Of a stretch of 64,000 nucleotides of DNA, positions 33,636 to 43,100 are shown in pieces. A program made the translations under genes and the position numbers. The first letter of the stretch is position 1. Each line of letters starts with the position of its first letter. Under the pieces are notes generated by a model. That model saw nothing but the letters and a program-made list of their open reading frames with translations. It made no database searches and had not been told where the DNA came from. Source of the DNA: an uncultured Bacteroidales bacterium (GTDB lineage Bacteria; Bacteroidota; Bacteroidia; Bacteroidales; Paludibacteraceae); assembly GCA_900317745.1 (NCBI GenBank), contig ONHW01000004.1:52665-116664 (forward strand), read 5' to 3'.

Positions 33636-34244
33636 ATGTTAACCTCTATTTCCATACCCAAGGACGTTTCCCTCGTTGTGCTTGACCTCGACGGGACGCT
33701 CTACCGCAAACCGCGTATGGCGTGGTATATGATACGCAGCCAGTGGCGCCATCTGCCGTCGTTGGCTGCCGAACGACGCTACCGACGACTACTGCGACGC
33801 CGCCTGGCGCTTAACACGGCCAACACATCCGCTAAGACCGTGACACGGGAGTTTTCCGACAAGTGGTATAACGAAAGTTATCTTCCCGCTATGGTACGTG
33901 TCATTGCACGACACTACAAAGCCGAACCTTGGGTACAACCGCTGCTCGACGACTGCCATACACGTGGCATAAAAGTCGCACTGCTGTCTGATTATGAGGC
34001 CGCTGTGGACAAACTGCGTGTACTCCGCCTCAACCCCACAGACTTCGATTGTATCCTCTCCACCGGCGATCTGGGTACTATCAAACCCGACCCGAGCCTT
34101 GGGGACATGCTTCTCAGGCACTTGTACCCGGCATGCGATATGCCTGACCCTTTCCCCTGGCAGCACGCGCTATTCATCGGCGACCGACAGGATACCGACG
34201 GCATGCTCGCACATGCACTGGGCGCACAGTTCATGCAAGTATAA
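33636..34244 (+). CDS. HAD-family hydrolase
   Basis: A 202-residue cytoplasmic phosphatase-like protein. Motif I is VVLDLDGTLY near residue 15, motif II is ALLSDY, motif III lies in STGDLGTIKPDPS, and motif IV is FIGDRQDTDG. The aspartates coordinate Mg2+ and form the phospho-aspartate intermediate. The insert between motifs I and II is helical and arginine-rich (RRYRRLLRRRLAL). It follows the GH3-family gene after only 2 nt. Phosphatase activity on a small metabolite is likely; the substrate is unknown. Confidence 0.85.
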   Translation: MLTSISIPKDVSLVVLDLDGTLYRKPRMAWYMIRSQWRHLPSLAAERRYRRLLRRRLALNTANTSAKTVTREFSDKWYNESYLPAMVRVIARHYKAEPWVQPLLDDCHTRGIKVALLSDYEAAVDKLRVLRLNPTDFDCILSTGDLGTIKPDPSLGDMLLRHLYPACDMPDPFPWQHALFIGDRQDTDGMLAHALGAQFMQV

Positions 34245-34308
34245 TGACCCCCAAAAATATCTGCTTAATTTGTGAACCCAATAGAAATTACTTTAATTTA
34301 CTAAAACA

Positions 34309-35415
34309 ATGAAAAATTGTATGAAAAATCTGTATCTCAGAAACCTACTGCCAGCCATGGCGTTGGTGTCGTTGCTGACCGGCTGTGTCAAGATGCCGGA
34401 AGAGCAACACACGAGTTATGAAACGATCACCCTCACCCGTCAGACCGTCACCGCTCCACTCACATGGAGTGCCGCTATTCGCGGTACGGGCGATGTGTCG
34501 ATCGTCTCGCGATGCACCGGCACGCTCAACCGCATCCTTGTCAAGGACGGACAACGTGTCAAGAACGGCGACGTGCTCTTCCTCATCGACAGCCGTAGCG
34601 CCCAAAACGCACTCGTGCATGCACAGGCTGACCTCCAGACCGCCATCGCCAACCGAGACAATGCACAACTTGAGGCGGAGAGTAACAAGGAACTGGCTGA
34701 ACAAGGCATAATCAGCGATTATCTTCTGCGCAAGAGCCTGAACAGCCTCCAGTCTGCCGAGGCACAGGTCGCACAGGCACGTGCTGCCGTGAGAGATGCC
34801 GAACTCCGACTCGATTATTGTACTGTCAAAAGCCCCGTGGACGGATTGATCGGCAATGTGGCACCGCACGTTGGCGACGTGATATCTGAAGGTATGGTAC
34901 TCACGCGCGTAGCAGGCGTAAGCGAGATGGAGGTGAGTTTCTCGCTTACCGAGAGCCAGATACATGCGATTGTCAGCGAGTTAGGTTCGCTCGAGCAAGT
35001 CATCAAGATTGCGCCGCCGCTCACACTGCGCTTCAAGGACGGTACGGAGTATTCCGAGAAAGGACGAATAACCAGTTTCTCAGGTATGGTTGACCAGCGT
35101 ACGGGTAGCGTAACCTGCTATGTCACCTTCCCCAACCCCAAAGGAGAACTGTTCTCGGGTATGCAAGGTACCATCGTTATGCCCATCGAGTGGGAGGATG
35201 TGATGCTCGTGCCGCTTACAGCGATCGTGCGTATTCAGGACAAAGCATTGGTCTATAAGGTAGGCGCGGACAGCCTGGCTACCAGTGCTATAGTCGAGAT
35301 TGAGGAACTGGGAGACGGCGAACGTGCCGCAATACTATCTGGCGCTGAAGTGGGCGAGACTATCGTTGCCAAAGGGGCTGCTAATGTACATGATAACGAC
35401 CGCGTAATTTGGTAA
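34309..35415 (+). CDS. RND efflux periplasmic adaptor lipoprotein (AcrA/MexA-type)
   Basis: A 368-residue membrane-fusion protein with lipobox LLTGC (Cys 26). The order is as in AcrA: a beta-barrel strand (GTGDVSIVSRCTGTLNRILVKDGQRVKNGDVLFLID), an alpha-helical hairpin (about residues 100-170, ALVHAQADLQTAIANRDNAQLEAES...), the second lipoyl half (YCTVKSPVDGLIGN) and a membrane-proximal barrel. It bridges the inner-membrane RND pump and the outer-membrane channel encoded just downstream, so this is the first gene of a classical tripartite efflux operon. Two in-frame ATGs at 34309 and 34321 are both possible starts. Confidence 0.92.
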   Translation: MKNCMKNLYLRNLLPAMALVSLLTGCVKMPEEQHTSYETITLTRQTVTAPLTWSAAIRGTGDVSIVSRCTGTLNRILVKDGQRVKNGDVLFLIDSRSAQNALVHAQADLQTAIANRDNAQLEAESNKELAEQGIISDYLLRKSLNSLQSAEAQVAQARAAVRDAELRLDYCTVKSPVDGLIGNVAPHVGDVISEGMVLTRVAGVSEMEVSFSLTESQIHAIVSELGSLEQVIKIAPPLTLRFKDGTEYSEKGRITSFSGMVDQRTGSVTCYVTFPNPKGELFSGMQGTIVMPIEWEDVMLVPLTAIVRIQDKALVYKVGADSLATSAIVEIEELGDGERAAILSGAEVGETIVAKGAANVHDNDRVIW

Positions 35416-35419
35416 TACT

Positions 35420-38400
35420 ATGGCTAAAGGAAACATTTTCGTAGATCGTAAAGTGATGGCAGTCTGTATCTCACTGCTCATCGCTTTGATTGGCTTTATT
35501 TGCCTGAAGACTTTACCTATTGAGCAGTACCCCGATATAGCACCGCCGACGGTGATGATCACCACATCATACTCCGGCGCCGATGCCAATACGGTTATGA
35601 AATCTGTCGTGATGCCTATCGAGGAGGCGGTCAACGGTGTGGAGAACATGGCGTACATGACCTCCGAGGCGTCCGCTACCGGTGATGTGAGTATCAATGT
35701 CTATTTCAAGCAGGGCACTGATCCCGATATGGCGGCGGTCAACGTACAGAACCGCGTGTCGGCTGCATTGGGACTGCTTCCACAAGAGGTAACGCGCGTC
35801 GGCGTGAAAGTGGAGAAAAGGCAAAACAATATCCTGCAGATCGCTGCTCTCGTCAGCAGAGATGGTAAGTTTGACAACGATTTTATTGCCAACTACATCG
35901 ATATCAACGTTAAACCGCGCTTGCTACGAGTCACTGGAGTGGGAGCGGTGCAGAACTTGGGAAATACCTATTCGCTACGTATATGGATGAAACCTGACGT
36001 CATGGCGCAATACGGATTGATGCCCGATGATATCTTTGCCGCTATCGGCAACCAGAACATGGTGGCGGCCACAGGATCGCTCGGAGAACAGAGCGGAAAC
36101 ACCTACCAGTATAACCTCGAGTACAAAGGACGATTGCAGTCTATCGAGGAGTTTGAGTCCATCGTTCTGCGTAGCGCAGGAGGAAACGTGCTGCACCTGC
36201 GAGATGTGGCGGATGTGGAACTGGGAGCACTCAGTTACAGCTTCTCTTCACGCGTGGACGGACAGCCCGGGGTGGCGTTTATCATCAACCAGGCACCGGG
36301 TGCCAACGCCACGCAGGTCAATGCCTCTATCAACGAGTTGTACGAACAACTCAAGCGAACCATGCCTGCAGGATTGGAGTTCACCATCCTACAGACCAGC
36401 GACGATTTCCTTTACGCTGCTATACATAATGTCGTTGAGACGCTCATCATCGCCATCCTCTTGGTCATACTGGTCGTATATTTCTTCCTGCAAGACTTCA
36501 AGGCTACCCTTATACCGTCTATCTCGATCATCGTCTCACTACTCGGCACGTTTGCGGTGGTTAAGGTCGCTGGGTTCTCCCTGAACATCCTTACGCTCTT
36601 TGCGCTCGTCCTCGCTATCGGTACCGTCGTCGATGACGCAATAGTCGTCGTCGAGGCGGTCATGGCGAAGATGGAGAGCGGATACACCTCGGCTTACCAG
36701 GCAACCAAAGATGCAATGAGCGAAGTCACCGTTGCCGTCATCAGTTGTACACTCGTGTTCATGGCGGTGTTCATACCCGTCACGTTCATGCCGGGAACCA
36801 GCGGCACGTTCTTCACACAGTTCGGTATAACCATCGCATCGTCCGTCGGACTGAGTTGTATATCAGCCCTTACACTCTGTCCCGCTCTTACTGCCGTAAT
36901 GTTCCGACCGAAAAACGAAGATCCGAACAGCAAAAAATCTTTCAGCCAATATGTCAAACAGGCGTACGAAGCTGGATACAATGCTATTCTCGGTAAGTAC
37001 AAGAACGGCGTTGCCAAGTTCCTGCAAAAACCCCGACGCGCATGGCTATGGCTCTTCGCAGCCGTCATCGCTATGGTCTTCGCAATGCGAGCACTGCCTG
37101 CTGGACTCGTGCCGCAGGAGGACCAGGGCGTGATCTTGGTCGATGTTACCGCACCCGCCGGATCACCGCTCGTCGAAACCGACAAGATAATGGCGCAGGT
37201 CGAGGAACATGTGCTGCGACTCGAGGAGGTCGAGAGTTACGCCAAGATATCCGGATTCGGATTGCTCTCCGGTACAGGAGTAAGTTACGGTACACTCGTC
37301 GTACGACTCAAACCCTGGGACCAACGAGAGGGACTCGAACACTACATCGACATGGTCATGGCTAAGTTGTATTACTCCTGCGAGGATATCAAAGATGCAC
37401 AGATCATCCCCTTCCAGATGCCGCAGATCCCGGGATATGGCAATAGTAACGCTATCGATCTGCAGATGGAAGATCTGCAAGGCGGCGATATGTCGAAGTT
37501 CAACGAGGTCGTCAATACCTTCCTTGCCGAACTGCAGAAGCACCCGGAGGTGCAGATGGCAATGTCGCTCTACTCCGAGTCTTTCCCCAAATATAAGGTG
37601 GACGTCAACGCTACACAATGCGACCGGGCAGGTATATCGCCCGACGTCGTGCTTAACACACTCGGAGCCTACTGCGGTAGTGCGTATGTCAGCAACTTCA
37701 ACCAGTACGGCAAGGTCTATCGTGTGATGGCTGGAGCCGCACCCGAATATCGCCTCGACCCGAATTCTCTGAACAATATCTTTGTGCGCGTAGGGGATGA
37801 GATGGCTCCCATAGCACAGTTCGTGACTCTCACACCTTCCGTCGGATCGGCTACCCAGAAGCGCTTCAACCTCTATCAGTCCATCGCATGCTCTGTTCAG
37901 CCTAACGCCGGATTTAGCGAAGGCGATGTACAACGCGTTATCGCCGAGGTCGCCAAGGAGCATCTGCCCACCGGTTATAGTTACGAATACGGAGGCATGA
38001 GCCGTGAGCTGGAAGCAAACAGCAAATCGAATCTCACCGGATTGATCTATCTCGTCTGTGTATTGCTCATCTATATGATCCTTGCGTCACTCTACGAGTC
38101 GTTCTTCATTCCGCTTGCTGTCCTGCTCTCAGTGCCTTTCGGACTGATGGGAGCGTTCGCTCTGTCATGGCTATGCGGACAGCAGAATAATATCTACCTC
38201 CAGACCGGCGTGATCATGCTCATCGGATTGCTTGCCAAAACGGCTATCCTCATCACCGAGTTCGCCGTCGAGAAACGCAAACAAGGCATGCCGATCATTC
38301 AGGCTGCTCTCAGCGCATGTGAGGACCGACTACGTCCTATCCTCATGACCGTCGTCACGATGATCGCAGGTATGATCCCGCTTATCATCGAGGGCGGTGC

Positions 38401-39931
38401 GGGTGCCAACGGCAACCGGGCACTGGCTATCGGCGTCACAGGAGGTATGGCGGTCGGCACACTCGCACTCGTCTTCGTCGTTCCGGCGTTCTATATCATC
38501 TTCCAATCACTGCACGAACGTTTCCAAGGCAACAACGATCAACCCTCTGTCAGCGCCGGCGGTCTGTCAGGCGAAGCCGGTCTGTCAGCGTTAGCGGTCT
38601 GCATTGTAGCACTCTCCCTCTCCTCCTGCGGCGTGTTCAAGCATTATACACCTGCCGAACAACCCGAACAGGATAGTCTGGTCACTGCCGTTAGTAATGC
38701 CGGGTGGAAAACGTACATCGAAGACCCCGTTCTGCGTAACCTCATCGACACGGCTCTCGCCAACAACGTCGATTATCGCACACGACAACTCGCCGTACAA
38801 GAGGCAGACGCACAACTACGTGCGGCTAAACTCGGCTTCCTGCCAACTCTCGCCATCAGCACCGCTAACATCGGCGTCTCAGGCACAGTCACACCGGGAA
38901 GCGGCGCGTCACCTGCCATGCTCAGTTATCAGGTGCCGCTCGCACTCAACTGGGGTGGAGAAGGATTCGGTACAATCACTAACCGCAAACGACAGGCTCA
39001 GGTCCTACGCGAACAGGCGGAAGATAACCGTGCCGCAGCACACGCTAACCTCGTCGCTACGGTCGCAAGACTTTATACGCAACTCCAACTGCTCGACTTC
39101 GAGGCACAGATCATCGATTCTACAGAAATGATCTGGCAACAGGTCCTTGAGATACAACGCGTACTCGTCAAGAACGGACAGGCATACTCGCCATCCGTCG
39201 GACAGATGGAAGCATCGCTCATCAATGTACGTATCCAACGCAAACAACTCCTTCAGCAGATACACGCGCTCGAACTCACACTATGTCAACTGCTCAACCA
39301 AGAACCGCACAACATTGCACGCTCTCCTTGGGTCAGTTATACGTTCGATACATGGACCATCAACCCCATACCCGCTGCACAACTCAGCAACCGAGCCGAT
39401 GTGCGGGCAGCCGAACGAAACGTAGCCGCTGCGTTCTATCAGACAAACATCGCTAAAGCCGCTTTCTGCCCCGCACTGTCGCTATCCGGACTCATCGGAT
39501 GGACGAACAACGGAGGCATAGTCGCTAACCCCGGACAACTGCTCATGAATGCCGTCCTCGGACTCGCACAACCGATCTTCGCAGGTGGCAAACTCAAGGC
39601 TAACCTCCAGATCGCCAGACTGCAACAGCAGGAAGCCGCTAACCGATACGTGCAGACTATGCTCCGAGCCGGTAGCGAGGTCAACGATGCAATCTTCCGA
39701 TGCCGCAATGCACAGGAACAGGGCGAACTCTACCAACGTATGCTCTCTACACAACAGGAAGCGTATGACGGTACGTGCGAACTGATGAAGAAAGGTAAGG
39801 CGTCCTACCTCGAGGTTCTCACCGCACAGGAGAACCTCCTCAAAGCACAACTCGCCGACGTCACCAACCGATACAACGGACTCATCAGCCTCATCGACCT
39901 CTATGTCGCACTCGGCGGTGCCACTAACTAA
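35420..39931 (+). CDS. RND pump fused in frame to its outer-membrane factor (AcrB-OprM fusion)
   Basis: A single 1,503-residue reading frame. Residues 1-1035 are an AcrB-type pump: twelve membrane helices, two large periplasmic loops, and the proton-relay pair D405-D406 in GTVVDDAIVVVE. Residues 1056-1503 are a TolC/OprM-type outer-membrane factor with its own signal-like segment and lipobox (LSLSSC, Cys 1070), two OEP repeats and a typical ending. Normally these are separate genes. The joint (about 1042-1055, SVSAGGLSGEAGLS) is encoded by a repeat identical over 43 bp to one in the giant secreted gene. Apparently it removed the pump's stop and the channel's start. Signal processing inside the fusion could restore two proteins; this is untested. 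Confidence 0.88.
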   Translation: MAKGNIFVDRKVMAVCISLLIALIGFICLKTLPIEQYPDIAPPTVMITTSYSGADANTVMKSVVMPIEEAVNGVENMAYMTSEASATGDVSINVYFKQGTDPDMAAVNVQNRVSAALGLLPQEVTRVGVKVEKRQNNILQIAALVSRDGKFDNDFIANYIDINVKPRLLRVTGVGAVQNLGNTYSLRIWMKPDVMAQYGLMPDDIFAAIGNQNMVAATGSLGEQSGNTYQYNLEYKGRLQSIEEFESIVLRSAGGNVLHLRDVADVELGALSYSFSSRVDGQPGVAFIINQAPGANATQVNASINELYEQLKRTMPAGLEFTILQTSDDFLYAAIHNVVETLIIAILLVILVVYFFLQDFKATLIPSISIIVSLLGTFAVVKVAGFSLNILTLFALVLAIGTVVDDAIVVVEAVMAKMESGYTSAYQATKDAMSEVTVAVISCTLVFMAVFIPVTFMPGTSGTFFTQFGITIASSVGLSCISALTLCPALTAVMFRPKNEDPNSKKSFSQYVKQAYEAGYNAILGKYKNGVAKFLQKPRRAWLWLFAAVIAMVFAMRALPAGLVPQEDQGVILVDVTAPAGSPLVETDKIMAQVEEHVLRLEEVESYAKISGFGLLSGTGVSYGTLVVRLKPWDQREGLEHYIDMVMAKLYYSCEDIKDAQIIPFQMPQIPGYGNSNAIDLQMEDLQGGDMSKFNEVVNTFLAELQKHPEVQMAMSLYSESFPKYKVDVNATQCDRAGISPDVVLNTLGAYCGSAYVSNFNQYGKVYRVMAGAAPEYRLDPNSLNNIFVRVGDEMAPIAQFVTLTPSVGSATQKRFNLYQSIACSVQPNAGFSEGDVQRVIAEVAKEHLPTGYSYEYGGMSRELEANSKSNLTGLIYLVCVLLIYMILASLYESFFIPLAVLLSVPFGLMGAFALSWLCGQQNNIYLQTGVIMLIGLLAKTAILITEFAVEKRKQGMPIIQAALSACEDRLRPILMTVVTMIAGMIPLIIEGGAGANGNRALAIGVTGGMAVGTLALVFVVPAFYIIFQSLHERFQGNNDQPSVSAGGLSGEAGLSALAVCIVALSLSSCGVFKHYTPAEQPEQDSLVTAVSNAGWKTYIEDPVLRNLIDTALANNVDYRTRQLAVQEADAQLRAAKLGFLPTLAISTANIGVSGTVTPGSGASPAMLSYQVPLALNWGGEGFGTITNRKRQAQVLREQAEDNRAAAHANLVATVARLYTQLQLLDFEAQIIDSTEMIWQQVLEIQRVLVKNGQAYSPSVGQMEASLINVRIQRKQLLQQIHALELTLCQLLNQEPHNIARSPWVSYTFDTWTINPIPAAQLSNRADVRAAERNVAAAFYQTNIAKAAFCPALSLSGLIGWTNNGGIVANPGQLLMNAVLGLAQPIFAGGKLKANLQIARLQQQEAANRYVQTMLRAGSEVNDAIFRCRNAQEQGELYQRMLSTQQEAYDGTCELMKKGKASYLEVLTAQENLLKAQLADVTNRYNGLISLIDLYVALGGATN
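38544..38586 (+). repeat. Coding repeat (GGTCTGTC class) at the RND-OMF junction
   Basis: A 43-bp sequence (beginning CCTCTGTCAGCGCCGGCGG) identical to 49654-49696. It is in frame and encodes SVSAGGLSGEAGLS. Confidence 0.9.
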
Positions 39932-39970
39932 TATCTGTGACCGGGGACCATGCGTCCTCGGTCACAGATA
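39932..39970 (+). terminator. Stable hairpin after the RND operon
   Basis: TATCTGTGACCG (39932-39943) pairs with CGGTCACAGATA (39959-39970). The stem continues inward through five more pairs to a 5-nt loop. The whole 17-bp stem is G+C-rich. No T-tract follows, so it may stabilise the transcript end rather than terminate by itself. Confidence 0.7.
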
Positions 39971-40133
39971 AACATACTCCGGTCTTGATGCCGGTGCGTT
40001 TTGTCAAGCGTTTGTCGGTCAGTACGCGTGTAGCGTACATGGCCGAGTGCTCGTTACGGCATGACTTGCTGTCAACGTGACAGTTACTACTGTCTGTTGG
40101 CTATTGTTGGTATGCATAATATATTCAACTGAT

Positions 40134-43100
40134 ATGAAGAATCTTTATCTCTCCGGCAGCAGATTGCTGACCGTTGTATTGATCGGGCTGATCTGTGTAA
40201 TCGGACAGCAGATGTACGCTAATGATTATCTCGAAAGGCAGAAACATTATATGGTTTATTCTGCCGGTGCCGACCATATCCATTTCAAAGTGCCCGTCTG
40301 GGCGTACGGACGCGCCTACGACTACTACCTCGATGGCGCTACACGTATCTTCTATGTCAAGAATGGCAACGAGACGCTCATCGCCAACGTGCAGTCCGAC
40401 CGCTACGACGAGAATGAGAAAGATACCGATAAAGGTACTGCCTATTTCCGCCTCGAGCATGGTCAAGGTAGTGCCACCGTCACCTCGATGGCGAATGGCG
40501 CTCCGTACTACGTTAGCGACAACGGCGCGTGGACGCCACAACTCATTGTCGTCCAGCGCGAGGACGACGACTGTCCGCAGGTCACTTTCCTCGAGTTCGA
40601 TTGGTATCCGCCCGCATCGCTGTTCGGAAAAGGGAATATAACGATCAAGATGGATGTGCGTATCAACAGGTCGAAATCCGGTGAAGAGAAATACCGCTAC
40701 ACCTGGGATTTCGGTTTGTTCGATCCGGGCAATACGCTCATGACTCCGCAACTGTTTGCGCCGTTCCTGTATGCGCTCAACGAGAATGGCGTAACCGGAT
40801 ACGGTAATGCCGGTGTGCCTTACGCGCTCTATTATGAGCCGAAGAACTATACTACTTCTCTCAGTTCCAATATCATCAGTCTCGGCAATTCCGAACGCTC
40901 CGGCAATCTGTTTGTCATGACTTCCGACACGGTAATTGAGCAGTTCTCCGCTAACTTCAATGTCAAGTATAATGCTGCCGGTGATACGGTTATTCAGAAG
41001 AGTACGGCTGTGGATATACCGCCTTACCACCGTATTTACGATTTCCAAGCTACCGAGGAACAGGATCAGACCGGCACCTATACCGGCAACAACAAGCTGG
41101 AGTGGACCATCAGAAATCCTCAACTCAAGGACCTGGTGGATGGCGATTACTTTGAACTGCAGCGCGCTCTGAAGAGTGACTTCTCGGACGCACAGACGCT
41201 GAGTGTCATTCCTATGCGCCGCATGGATGACAACGGCACGTACTCCTATACCGACATGAGTCGCGAAACCTGGACGGGTAATGCTACTATCCACTCCGAC
41301 ACCGTACCGGAGGACAAGGTTGGACTCACAGTCAAGACGTACCTGCTCCGCACTGCTGATAACAAGCCTTTATGCACCGTCGATGTGGACTTCTTCACCA
41401 ATATGGTGCTGCAACCTGCCGTACCTGTTTATTACCGCGTGCGTCGTGCATCGTCTGCCGTATGGGGTTGGGAGGGACATGAGTTCATGCGCTCGATTGT
41501 GATGAACAAGCATAATTTCCTTGCACCTTTGGCTGCTACCCAGGCGCCATATACTCTTGATGCTGATTATGCCAACAATCATAAGGTGTATTTCCGTATC
41601 AAACTCGACAATGCCGAGGTCTCGCAGTTCACTGTTCCGGCTAAAGAAGAATTCAACCTGTCGTATAGCAATGTCAAGCAACCCGTAGAGGACAATCAAC
41701 AGGTATTGCTCACCGTGGTCAATCCTTATCCGCAAACGCAGATCACCGTTGCAGATATCGACAACGGCACAATCACCACTCCTACTCGTACGCTTAACGA
41801 GGGCACACACACGTTTTCTGTCCAATCCGGCAGTCGTGTCACCCTCAAGTATCCGTCATATACGGTAGGATCGTCTGTCTATAAGTGGAACAACGAGTCT
41901 TTCGACGTGTTCCACAGCTCCACCTTGACTATCAACAAGGAGGAGGGACCATGGCACACCTCGGGCAGTTGTAGTTACAATGCCGATGGCCCGACCTTGG
42001 AGGTGCTACAGGAGGCTTTCAATCGCGTATATAATCACCTGCGCGACAGCTTGTATGCCGAGGTGTCGGCTAACATCATCGCTGCCGGCTCGCAGTTGGG
42101 TAGGTGTATGTGGGATCAGTCTGCACGTCTGACGCTGCTTCGTACAGCGGAGGAGACTGGCCAGACGCTTGAACTTATCATCCCTTCTGACAGTATCCGC
42201 AGGCAGGCTGACGGCTCATGGATTGCTTCGTTCACCGATGTGCCGGTTAGCGCTTGTACCCATTACCGCTACGCAGCGCGTATCGACCAATCTACATCCG
42301 ACCTGCGACTCTACAACCCCGATGAGCAACTCAAACCCGTTCCTATCACTGGTCCCGAACTCTATTACGACGAAGGTGCAACCATTGATCGCTTCACGGC
42401 TACGCGGGGCTTGACTACCGATTATCTCAAGCAGGGCGTTCTGCTCAACTGGACTGCCTCTTCTGCCAATGTTGATGAGTATTGCCTGCTTCGTCTGCCG
42501 AAGAATAGCGACAAGGTGCCTGACACTCTCTACACAGGTATCGCCAATACCTACCTCGACCGCACGGCTGTGCCGGAGGTTCACTACGAGTACACCGTTA
42601 CGGCTATCTACCAGTGTAACTCCAAGCGTACCGCCAACAGTGCTACCACTGAAGGCTGGCGCACACCGTTTGGTGAGATCCGTGGTTCGATTCTTATGAC
42701 CGACAATAGCGGTGTAGCAGGCGTGGAGGTGGCTTTGCAGACGAATGGGACCACCGTGCGTTCTGTCATCACCAAAGCCGATGGCGTATTCCGATTCGAT
42801 AGCCTGACTTACGACTTCCTGAACGGAACAGACTATGCTATCGTCCCGACCTCGCAGTACGGCAGGTTCGGTTTCAACTACACTTCCACACCTTCCGCCA
42901 CAGTCCGACTAACGACGCAGAACCCGTTGGCTACGGATATCAATTTCCAAAGTACCAATCCTGTTCGCCTGACGGGACGAGTGCTGTACAAAGGCACCAC
43001 TATCCCCGTTGCCGGAGCCATGTTCCTGCTTAACGGTGATACATTGCGCCGTGGCAGCGCACCGCTCACTACGGGTATTGACGGTAGTTTCGAACTCACG

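Noticed and set aside
35420-39931. RND-OMF fusion as a sequencing error
   Set aside because: Possible in principle, but the joint is a clean copy of a repeat found elsewhere, and both halves stay in frame without homopolymer runs at the joint.
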